This document shows positions 1 through 6,384 of a DNA stretch of 6,453 bases, piece by piece; within the stretch, counting starts at the first letter, position 1, and each line of letters begins with the position of its first letter. This DNA comes from Fusobacteriota bacterium (GTDB lineage: Bacteria; Fusobacteriota; Fusobacteriia; Fusobacteriales; Fusobacteriaceae), in assembly GCA_003973585.1 (NCBI GenBank), contig QNYN01000034.1, forward strand, positions 1-6,453, read 5' to 3'. Below the pieces are notes generated by a model that searched no databases, was not told the origin of the DNA, and saw only the letters and a program-made list of their open reading frames with translations. The translations under genes were made by a program, and so were the position numbers.

Positions 1-511
1 GAATATAATAATCTCTTACTTTTTGAGGACAATATGGTCTTATTTTTCTAATAATATTGTGATCTAAATAAAGATAACCAATATTATCTTTTGTTATATT
101 ATTTTTTGAGATATTATTTTTTCTATAATGAAAGAATTTATATTTATCTTTCAAATTATCACTTGTTTCATAGATATGATCTTCTTCAAAAAAATCTTCT
201 ATTTGTGATTTATCTAAAATATATTTTCCTTCCCAAAGGATAGTTCTAAAAACTTTTTTTACATCTTCATCTAAATCATTAAAAATCGCTATAAATACAT
301 CTTTTTTATAAAAAGCTTCTTCTAATAAATTTGTAAAAACCGATTTATTAGTTTTTTCAGAAAGTAATGATATTTCAAAAATATTTAGATGAATACCGAT
401 ATATCCTTCAGCGATCCAGTCTATAAAATAATATTTATATAAACTATATATTCCATCTTTAGTATAAAAATCTGAAATAGATTTTCGAAATGTTTCACGA
501 TTTATTGCCAT
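1..511 (-). CDS. Hypothetical protein coupled to the SNF2 ATPase (partial, C-terminus outside window)
   Basis: I do not recognise this protein. An uninterrupted frame runs from an ATG at 511-509 to the left window edge, giving 170 residues beginning MAINRETFRK; the C-terminus is missing. It is too edge-bound to appear as a closed ORF, but it is well supported: an AGGAGT ribosome binding site lies 9 nt upstream, and the start is only 5 bp after the stop of the SNF2 gene, so the two are almost certainly co-transcribed and probably translationally coupled. The sequence is acidic and aromatic-rich, with no signal peptide or membrane segment, so it is probably cytoplasmic. Residues 75-110 (FNDLDEDVKKVFRTILWEGK and following) look helical and could belong to a small winged-helix-like fold, but that is a guess. 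No zinc-finger or SWIM cysteine pattern is visible; the only Cys is at 161. A role as partner of the SNF2 ATPase is inferred from position alone. Confidence 0.85.
   Translation of the reverse strand, partial: MAINRETFRKSISDFYTKDGIYSLYKYYFIDWIAEGYIGIHLNIFEISLLSEKTNKSVFTNLLEEAFYKKDVFIAIFNDLDEDVKKVFRTILWEGKYILDKSQIEDFFEEDHIYETSDNLKDKYKFFHYRKNNISKNNITKDNIGYLYLDHNIIRKIRPYCPQKVRDYYI
77..121 (-). repeat. Three imperfect 15-bp tandem units inside the partial hypothetical CDS
   Basis: Codons 131-145 of the leftmost gene read KNNIS-KNNIT-KDNIG, three consecutive five-residue units. At DNA level each unit is about 15 nt of the form AAA-AAT-AAT-AT. It is in frame and probably forms a short Asn/Lys-rich linker. 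In such A+T-rich DNA a repeat this short can arise by slippage or by chance. Confidence 0.5.
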
Positions 512-516
512 TTTGG

Positions 517-3267
517 TTACACTCCTAATATAAATTCAATATCTGATTCACTTAGACTTTTAACTTCAAGGGTATCTGTAGTTATAAGACTATTAAATAA
601 TTTATTTTTTTTCATTTGTAAACTTAGTATTTTTTCTTCAATAGTACCCTTTGTAATGAGTTTATATGCAAATACAGTTCTGTCTTGCCCCATACGATAA
701 CTTCTGTCAACAGCTTGATCTTCAGCAGTTTTATTCCACCATGGGTCATAAATAAATATCTTATCTGCAGCAGTTAAATTTAAACCAACTCCTCCAGTTT
801 TTAAAGTCATAGTAAAAACTTTACAACTTTTATCATTTTGAAATTTATTTACTAGTTCTTGTCTATTTTTTGTAGCTCCCGTCATTGAAAGGTGATTAAT
901 ATTATTCTTTTTAAGTTCTCTACATATATTTTCAATAGAATTTATATAATTTGTAAAGACTAATACTTTATGTCCATTATCTACAGCTTCTACTATATTA
1001 TCTACAAGAATTTCAAGTTTAGCAGCTTTTACCATTCCCTCACTTTTGGATTCAGGACAACTAGCTAATTGTCGTAGTTCATTTAGAGCTTGTAAAATGA
1101 ATATTTGACTCTTTTTAATTCCATGTTCGTTTAATTTTTTATTTACTAAAGTATGATAAAAACTTCTTCTTTCTTCATATAATTTTTTTTGAGAATCATT
1201 CATTTCTACATATAAAGTTTTTTCTATTTTATCAGGAAGATCTTTTAAAACTTGTTTTTTGACCCTTCTTAAAATAAAAGGATATATTTTTCTTTTTAAT
1301 TCTTCAATTACTTCTAAATCATTATCTTTTTGAATAGGATTAGCATAGTAATTATTAAATTCATCAGGTCTTCCAAACATTTGAGGATTTAAAAATCTAA
1401 ATAATGAGTATAATTCTCCTAAATTATTTTCAACAGGAGTACCACTTAAGGCTAATCTTTTTTCGGAATTTAAAAGCATAACAGCCTTTGTTATTTGAGA
1501 ACTAATATTTTTAATATTTTGAGATTCATCTAAAATAACTGTTTCAAATTCCTTTTCCTTAAGTAACTTTATGTCATTACGAACAGTTCCATAAGTAGTT
1601 AAGATAATGTTACAATCTTCTACTTCACTAAAATCTCTATTGTTTCCATAAAAGATTCCCACTGTTAAATCCTCACAGAATTTTTTTATTTCACTATCCC
1701 AGTTAAAAACTAAACTTTTTGGCATTATAATCAAAGAAGGCTTTTTAGCTTTTTTTATGAGATAGATATAAGCTAATATACTAATAGTTTGAATAGTTTT
1801 ACCTAATCCCATATCATCAGCAAGACATCCACCTAATTTATTTTCAGTAATATAGTATAACCATTTATATCCATATTCTTGATAATTTCGTAATGTAGCA
1901 TTTATTATAGGAGCGGGAATATCTAATTGGTCTATATTATTCAAATCTCTAAATATTTCTCGTCCACCAGTAATTTGGCTTTTTGTAGTTTTATCGTCGA
2001 TTAATTCTTCTATTATAGGAAGATCAAAAAAGGAAACTTTTATCCCTTTTTTTGATTTGTTATTTTTAAATAATCTTTCTAATTTTTCTATATATTTTTT
2101 ATTAATTAGAGCATTAGTACCATCACTTAAGACAACATAGGAATCTTTTTTATATTTTGAAATTAAATCTAAAATAGAAAATTTCTCCCCTTCTATCTCC
2201 AAATGAGCATCTCCTTCTAAAAAATCTATATTATGAGATAAATTAGCTATTAATTTTGGTTTAACAGTCCTAATTTTATATTTTTTTAATTTATCTGTTC
2301 CTATAAATTTATATTTTGAAACAAGATTGAGTAGTTCCTTACTAATAAACTCTTTAGCAAGATTTTCATTTAAAATTATTAAATTTTCTTCTACATAATA
2401 ACTTTCTTTTAATTTGAGTTTCCTCTGATATTTAATTAAAATTTTGATGATTTCTTCCATACTATTAGCCATAGTTGAAATATCAATTTCACAAATAGAA
2501 ATAATTTTTTCCAGTGAATTAATCAACACAACGGTCTTTATATCATCATCTTTGAGCATATTATATGTTACAGTTGATATTTCAAATCCAAATCTTAAAT
2601 ATAAACTTCGATCTTTAGAAATTTTTTCTATAATAATCTGAGGATTAAAAGACTTTTTTTGTAAAGTTTCTACTCTATAACCTTCATAATCTATTTTTAA
2701 ATTATCAAAATATGAATTAGTGATAGTTAAAAATCTTTCTATATCTTTTTTTTGTATTTGAGTATTAAGATCAAGGGCATTTAAATAGTTTTCCCCAATA
2801 TTTTTAATATGATAAATTTTATTTTTTCTAAGGACATATTCTTCAGTTAAAAATTGAAAGTTATCATATTTATCATCTAAAATTAAACTTACTTTAATAT
2901 TTTCATCTTTTTCTTCTAATTTTAAAGAAATTTGTCTTGTATTTTCTCTAGTACTTATATGTGCTAAATCTTTTGTAATAAAAAAATTACTTTTCCTTAA
3001 AAGGTTAAATAAAGAAGGATTATCTTCTAAAAAAATTAAGTCAGAGTCATTATCCCATGAGATATTAAAAAGATTATGTTCATTGATAAGATCTATATTA
3101 GACATTATTTCTAGAGTATTTTTATCTGTTTGAAGGGGGCTAACTGGAAGTATTAATTCCTTTCCCTCTTTATCTACTAATTCAATATAAGCTTTATTTT
3201 CAAAAAAATTAAGCTTGAAATATACTGTGGTTTTATTATCAGTGTTATTAAAAAAATTATTAAACAT
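517..3267 (-). CDS. SNF2-family helicase-like ATPase (bacterial, SNF2_assoc type)
   Basis: A Swi2/Snf2-family ATPase, a superfamily 2 motor expected to translocate on duplex DNA and remodel protein-nucleic acid complexes in the cytoplasm. Its target is unknown. The first ~440 residues match the layout of the bacterial SNF2-associated N-terminal region. The motor follows in canonical order: Q-like motif LRNYQEYGYKWL (459-470), Walker A ADDMGLGKT (483-491), motif Ia LIIMPKSLVFNW (512-523), Walker B DESQ (580-583), motif III SGTPVENNLGELYSLF (608-623), the second RecA-like lobe with KVLVFTNY (767-774), motif V TGGVGLNLTAAD (824-835) and motif VI QAVDRSYRMGQDR (851-863). Motif II has Ser where bacterial members usually have DEAQ or DEAH, and motif VI has Tyr where His is usual. 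All core ATPase residues are present, so it should be active. There is no N-terminal CxC...CxH SWIM zinc finger, unlike many Firmicute relatives. The start at 3267 has a GGAGT site 5 nt upstream and its own promoter. It is followed directly by the unknown gene at 1-511. Confidence 0.95.
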   Translation of the reverse strand: MFNNFFNNTDNKTTVYFKLNFFENKAYIELVDKEGKELILPVSPLQTDKNTLEIMSNIDLINEHNLFNISWDNDSDLIFLEDNPSLFNLLRKSNFFITKDLAHISTRENTRQISLKLEEKDENIKVSLILDDKYDNFQFLTEEYVLRKNKIYHIKNIGENYLNALDLNTQIQKKDIERFLTITNSYFDNLKIDYEGYRVETLQKKSFNPQIIIEKISKDRSLYLRFGFEISTVTYNMLKDDDIKTVVLINSLEKIISICEIDISTMANSMEEIIKILIKYQRKLKLKESYYVEENLIILNENLAKEFISKELLNLVSKYKFIGTDKLKKYKIRTVKPKLIANLSHNIDFLEGDAHLEIEGEKFSILDLISKYKKDSYVVLSDGTNALINKKYIEKLERLFKNNKSKKGIKVSFFDLPIIEELIDDKTTKSQITGGREIFRDLNNIDQLDIPAPIINATLRNYQEYGYKWLYYITENKLGGCLADDMGLGKTIQTISILAYIYLIKKAKKPSLIIMPKSLVFNWDSEIKKFCEDLTVGIFYGNNRDFSEVEDCNIILTTYGTVRNDIKLLKEKEFETVILDESQNIKNISSQITKAVMLLNSEKRLALSGTPVENNLGELYSLFRFLNPQMFGRPDEFNNYYANPIQKDNDLEVIEELKRKIYPFILRRVKKQVLKDLPDKIEKTLYVEMNDSQKKLYEERRSFYHTLVNKKLNEHGIKKSQIFILQALNELRQLASCPESKSEGMVKAAKLEILVDNIVEAVDNGHKVLVFTNYINSIENICRELKKNNINHLSMTGATKNRQELVNKFQNDKSCKVFTMTLKTGGVGLNLTAADKIFIYDPWWNKTAEDQAVDRSYRMGQDRTVFAYKLITKGTIEEKILSLQMKKNKLFNSLITTDTLEVKSLSESDIEFILGV
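521..526 (-). promoter_or_regulatory. Ribosome binding site nested in the end of the SNF2 gene
   Basis: The complement of 521-526 reads AGGAGT, 9 nt before the ATG at 511. It overlaps the final codons of the SNF2 gene, whose stop is at 517-519, so ribosomes finishing the ATPase are positioned to start the downstream gene. It fixes the start of the leftmost gene and supports a two-gene operon. Confidence 0.75.
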
Positions 3268-3307
3268 ACTTCACTCCGTTCCAAAAATATAATGTCTATC
3301 AAAGCTC

Positions 3308-3336
3308 ATTATATCAAATTTTCTAAAGTTTTTCAA
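3308..3336 (-). promoter_or_regulatory. Sigma70-type promoter for the SNF2 operon
   Basis: On the minus strand a -35 box TTGAAA (3336-3331) and a perfect -10 box TATAAT (3313-3308) are separated by exactly 17 bp. Transcription would begin near 3301, leaving a leader of about 34 nt with a GGAGT ribosome binding site at 3277-3273. The promoter lies about 22 bp past the U-tract of the upstream terminator, so the SNF2 pair has its own start. No operator is obvious around it, which suggests constitutive expression. Confidence 0.8.
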
Positions 3337-3358
3337 TTGTAATAAAAAAAGGCTTTTC

Positions 3359-3389
3359 AAAAAAAAAGTAGGAAGCATTGCTTCCTACT
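3359..3389 (-). terminator. Rho-independent terminator of the permease-cupin operon
   Basis: On the minus strand, 3 nt after the cupin stop codon, a perfect 10-bp stem AGTAGGAAGC / GCTTCCTACT (3389-3380 and 3376-3367) encloses a 3-nt loop. Counting the last stem base, it runs into nine consecutive T (3367-3359). This is a textbook intrinsic terminator. In the plus direction the stem is not followed by a T-run, so it works one way only. Confidence 0.95.
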
Positions 3390-3392
3390 AGA

Positions 3393-3725
3393 TTATTTTA
3401 CATATTTTACAGGATGTTTTGCACCTGGAGCTTTTATAACAATAAGTTCTAAAACTTCTTCATGTTCATTTCTAACATGCATTTTGGTATTATAAGGGAT
3501 TTTAATAAGAGTTCCTTTTTCATATACTGCCGTTTCTTGCTCTTCTAGAGTAAGTGAAAGCCGACCTCTAACAACAGTCATATGAACTATAGCATTAGCA
3601 TAGTGAGGAGCTAATCCCTTTCCTTTTTCAAAAATCATATGAATATAGTTTAAATCCTTTTCTAAAATAGGTTTTTCTACGAGAGTTTTATCTCCTGTAG
3701 ACAGTTTAAATACTTGTTCAATCAT
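3393..3725 (-). CDS. Small single-domain cupin protein
   Basis: A 110-residue protein that is essentially one cupin beta-barrel, soluble and without signal peptide or DNA-binding domain. Motif 2 is recognisable as GTLIKIPYNTKMHVRN (71-86), matching G-x5-P and a following His (H83). Motif 1 is degenerate: around APHYANAIVHMTVVRG (39-54) the first His (H41) is kept, but the second His and the Glu of the usual HxH-x(3,4)-E are replaced by Ala and Val. H48 is nearby. The barrel may therefore bind metal weakly, use another ligand set, or bind a small molecule without metal. The start has a GGGGG-type ribosome binding site 7 nt upstream. It lies 21 bp after the permease gene and just before a terminator, so it is the last gene of a two-gene operon. 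Plausible roles are a sensor, isomerase or binding protein for the transported compound; the sequence does not decide between them. Confidence 0.88.
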   Translation of the reverse strand: MIEQVFKLSTGDKTLVEKPILEKDLNYIHMIFEKGKGLAPHYANAIVHMTVVRGRLSLTLEEQETAVYEKGTLIKIPYNTKMHVRNEHEEVLELIVIKAPGAKHPVKYVK

Positions 3726-3746
3726 TGTAATTCCCCCTTTTACTTT

Positions 3747-5156
3747 TTATTTTTCTTTAAAATTACCATCTTTATCTCTATTTAAAATTAATTCATCTAA
3801 CTCTTCTCGGCTATAATGAATTACTTTCAAATCATAAAATTTATAAAATGAGTATCCAAGAATTCCCCATGCAACAACTATAATTGTAGAGGCAAATGAA
3901 AGGGAACTTTTTAATCCTGGAATTAATAATAACATTAAAAATATTACTCCTGCTACAGATCCAAATACAGATGGTAGATAAATTTTTCCATATTCTTCTT
4001 TATATAGTTTATAAGAAGATAAACTTGTATATAGATATCCAATAGATGCTCCTACACTAGAAGTTCCAACAATCCAGCTTAATACATTTCTTCCAAACCA
4101 TGGTGCAATCAATGAAATAGCTAATATAAATAAAATAGCATTTTTAGGAGTATGGTATTTTGGATCTAATTCTCCAAAGAAGTCTGGTAAAATTTTTCCC
4201 CTTGCCATGGCAAATAATAAACGACTAGATGCCATATAAAACCCATTAATTCCAGCAATTATAGCTGAAAATAAAGCAAGTGCAAGAGACCATAGTCCTA
4301 TTTTTCCGAAATAATATTCTACAGTATAACCAGTTGCCCAGCTAATATTACCACTTGTAATATCTTTTAGTGTAACACCAAAACTAGTAAAAAACAAGAT
4401 AGAACAATAAATTAATGCTCCTATGAAGATAGAAAAAATTGCCAATTTAGATGCTTCTTCAGCTTCAAAATTAAGTTCTTCAGCAACTTGAGGAATACAA
4501 TCAAATCCTACAAAAAGCATAGGAGCAATAGATAAAATCATTAAAATATTAGGTAAATTAACAGATTGTCCATTTAAAAAAGTAGTAGTATATGGATTAT
4601 GAATTCCAACTTTTGCAATGGCTAAACTTAAAAATAAAAATACAATTCCAACTAATAACATAACCATGATATTTTGAAAATTAGAAGCTAATTTAACCCC
4701 TTTAACATTTAAATATGCAAAGAAACATAAAGCAAATATAGCAATTCCAAGTTCTCCTAAATAGATACTAGATCCTGCTATAGTATATAAATAACCTACT
4801 TTTAAAAGTCCAGGAGCAACAAATCCTGCAACAAATCCTAATCCTGTAGCGTTAAATGGAACTAAACTTAAATAAGCTAAAGTTAAAAACCAACCACAGA
4901 CAAGTGCATGTTTCCAACCAAAAGCATCGTAAGCAAAGGCATATTCTCCACCTGCAACAGGGAATTTTTTTAATAAATATCCATAATTTTTTTCAATACC
5001 TACCATTATAAATCCACCTGTTAAAATAGCAATGATGGAATTTAACATTCCAGCTTGCAAAAACATTGTTCCAGGAAGTAAAAATGCTCCTGTTCCAATA
5101 ATGGCTCCGATAGCTAGTGAAAGGATATCAAATTTTTTTATTTCTTTTTTTAACAT
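3747..5156 (-). CDS. APC-superfamily amino acid/polyamine permease
   Basis: A 469-residue inner-membrane secondary transporter of the amino acid-polyamine-organocation superfamily, at the usual family length. About 12 hydrophobic segments are visible, near residues 10-30, 38-55, 82-112, 133-150, 161-182, 202-222, 238-260, 286-308, 338-354, 356-378, 394-413 and 418-438. Segment 1 holds the substrate-binding signature GAIIGTGAFLLPG (17-29). The cytoplasmic loop SSRLLFAMARGKILPDFF (310-327), followed by TPKNAI (336-341), is typical of the family. Segment 6 carries GFDCIPQVAEE (217-227) in place of the commoner F-x-G-x-E pattern. The tail after 440 is charged and cytoplasmic. The start at 5156 has a perfect AGGAGG site 10 nt upstream. 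Substrate cannot be assigned: an amino acid, amine or polyamine are all possible. It is co-transcribed with the cupin at 3393-3725. Confidence 0.93.
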   Translation of the reverse strand: MLKKEIKKFDILSLAIGAIIGTGAFLLPGTMFLQAGMLNSIIAILTGGFIMVGIEKNYGYLLKKFPVAGGEYAFAYDAFGWKHALVCGWFLTLAYLSLVPFNATGLGFVAGFVAPGLLKVGYLYTIAGSSIYLGELGIAIFALCFFAYLNVKGVKLASNFQNIMVMLLVGIVFLFLSLAIAKVGIHNPYTTTFLNGQSVNLPNILMILSIAPMLFVGFDCIPQVAEELNFEAEEASKLAIFSIFIGALIYCSILFFTSFGVTLKDITSGNISWATGYTVEYYFGKIGLWSLALALFSAIIAGINGFYMASSRLLFAMARGKILPDFFGELDPKYHTPKNAILFILAISLIAPWFGRNVLSWIVGTSSVGASIGYLYTSLSSYKLYKEEYGKIYLPSVFGSVAGVIFLMLLLIPGLKSSLSFASTIIVVAWGILGYSFYKFYDLKVIHYSREELDELILNRDKDGNFKEK

Positions 5157-5193
5157 AAACGAAAAACCTCCTAACTTGTTAATTATATTACAA

Positions 5194-5202
5194 AGTATAT
5201 CA
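5194..5202 (-). promoter_or_regulatory. Probable extended -10 promoter for the permease operon
   Basis: On the minus strand TGATATACT (5202-5194) forms an extended -10 element (TG-n-TATACT). No convincing -35 box lies 16-18 bp upstream; TTAAGG is the nearest. Transcription would begin around 5187, giving a leader of roughly 30 nt, too short for a riboswitch. A second hexamer TATAAT (at 5188-5183) is an alternative. Confidence 0.5.
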
Positions 5203-5251
5203 TAGTTAATGAAAATCCTTAATATTTTATTAGAGAATTTTCAAAAGTTCC

Positions 5252-5262
5252 TACATAATGTA
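5252..5262. repeat. 11-bp palindrome in the divergent intergenic region
   Basis: TACAT-A-ATGTA is a perfect inverted repeat with a single central base, located between the permease and amidase promoters. It could be a half-turn operator for a repressor acting on one or both units. In A+T-rich DNA a palindrome this short may also be chance. Confidence 0.3.
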
Positions 5263-5266
5263 ATTA

Positions 5267-5295
5267 TTTATGATAAAATGAAATGAAAATATAAT
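5267..5295 (+). promoter_or_regulatory. Probable promoter for the amidase operon
   Basis: A perfect -10 hexamer TATAAT lies at 5290-5295, about 33 nt before the start codon, with a weak -35 (TTTATG, 5267-5272) at 17-bp spacing. Two other candidates are close: an extended -10 TGATAAAAT (5271-5279) and TATACT (5301-5306). The exact start site is not settled, but the region clearly promotes rightward transcription, opposite to the permease. Confidence 0.5.
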
Positions 5296-5327
5296 GGGGA
5301 TATACTAATCCTAAGAAGGAGTTTAAA

Positions 5328-6359
5328 ATGAGAAAAATAAATTTAATATTACTTTTTTTTGTAATTATGATTTTAAGTTTTTCTGCAGATATTACATTAA
5401 AAGGAATGAGATTTAATGGAAATCCACCTCAAATGGTAATAGATGTAGTTGGAAATACTAAACCAAAATATAAGATTAATTATGATGAATTAAACAGAGT
5501 TTTATTTGTAGAATTTTTTAACACTAAAAGCTTATCAACATTTAAAAACAGAGTAATTAATGGAAGTTATGTAAAAAAAGTAGAAGTAAGAAAATATAAA
5601 AATTCCACAGGTGTTTTTATATTTTTTAATAGGAATGTAAAATATAGTGCTAAATATTGGTCAAATCCTACTAGGTTTGTCCTTGATTTCAACAGAAATA
5701 GTAGAGAAAAAGAATATACAATTATTGTAGATGCAGGTCATGGTGGAAAAGATCCAGGAGCTACAGGATTTAATAAATATCATGAAAAAGATTTTGCATT
5801 AAAAATAGCAAAACAACTAAAGATTGCTTTAGAAAAAGACTTTAATGTGGTAATGACAAGAAATAATGATACCTTTGTAACCCTTTCAGGTAGACCAAAT
5901 ATTGGAAATAAAATTAATGCTGATTTCTTTGTAAGTGTTCATTTAAATGCTAATAATAGTTCTAAGGTAAAAGGTGTAGATGTATTTTATTTTTCAAGGA
6001 AAGAATCAAATTATGCAAAAAAAGTAGCTGAATTTGAAAATAGTGTAGGGAATAAATTTGGTGAAAATGTAGATGAAATAACCCTTATAATGGGACAAAT
6101 ATATTATTCTAGAAATAAAGAAATATCTATAAATGTGGCTCAAAATTTAGTAAATTCTTACTCAAAAAGATTAGGGATGACCAATAGAGGAGCTCATGGA
6201 GCGAACTTTGCTGTTTTAAGAGGATTTAATGGTCCAGGAATATTAGTAGAAGTTGGATTTATTACTAACTCATCGGATTTAACAAAATTAAAGCAAACTA
6301 AATATCAAAAACTTGCTGCTGAAGAAATAGCAAAAGCAATTAAAAAGAATTTTTATTAA
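5328..6359 (+). CDS. Exported N-acetylmuramoyl-L-alanine amidase (AMIN + Amidase_3)
   Basis: A zinc amidase that cuts the bond between N-acetylmuramic acid and L-alanine of peptidoglycan, used in cell separation or wall remodelling in the periplasm. A signal peptide occupies residues 1-20 (basic MRK, a long hydrophobic core, then SFSA-D as the likely cleavage site). Residues ~22-120 form an AMIN-type targeting domain. The Amidase_3 catalytic domain spans ~131-342: DAGHGGKDPGA (135-145) with zinc ligand H138, the second ligand E153 in YHEKD, the third H205 in SVHLNA, and catalytic E308 in LVEVGFITN (306-314). All catalytic positions are intact. An insertion around 233-265, beginning AEFENSVG, resembles the regulatory helix segment of AmiA/B/C enzymes. 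The start has AAGGAG 6 nt upstream. The length is normal for an AMIN-Amidase_3 protein. Another gene begins 25 bp downstream with no terminator between. Confidence 0.95.
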   Translation: MRKINLILLFFVIMILSFSADITLKGMRFNGNPPQMVIDVVGNTKPKYKINYDELNRVLFVEFFNTKSLSTFKNRVINGSYVKKVEVRKYKNSTGVFIFFNRNVKYSAKYWSNPTRFVLDFNRNSREKEYTIIVDAGHGGKDPGATGFNKYHEKDFALKIAKQLKIALEKDFNVVMTRNNDTFVTLSGRPNIGNKINADFFVSVHLNANNSSKVKGVDVFYFSRKESNYAKKVAEFENSVGNKFGENVDEITLIMGQIYYSRNKEISINVAQNLVNSYSKRLGMTNRGAHGANFAVLRGFNGPGILVEVGFITNSSDLTKLKQTKYQKLAAEEIAKAIKKNFY

Positions 6360-6384
6360 AAAAATAGGAGACAAGGAGTATTTT

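Noticed and set aside
2444..2641. A 65-codon plus-strand open frame
   Set aside because: It lies wholly inside the SNF2 gene on the opposite strand, has no ribosome binding site, and its Ile/Ser-rich sequence is what antisense of A+T-rich codons gives.
517..3267. SNF2 ATPase as a sign of a DISARM-type or restriction-linked defence island
   Set aside because: No methyltransferase, phospholipase D, nuclease or other defence gene is visible nearby; the neighbours are a permease operon and an unknown gene. The possibility remains only for sequence left of the window.
3338..3360. A second T-rich stretch after GAAAAGCC on the minus strand as another terminator
   Set aside because: No G/C-containing stem precedes this T-run; it is part of the spacer between the real terminator and the SNF2 promoter.
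3393..3725. Cupin as a PuuR-type transcription regulator
   Set aside because: The protein is only 110 residues and all of it is needed for the barrel; there is no helix-turn-helix region before it.
5157..5190. Possible riboswitch or attenuator ahead of the permease gene
   Set aside because: The likely leader is only about 30 nt and contains no stem or T-tract, so there is no room for an aptamer.
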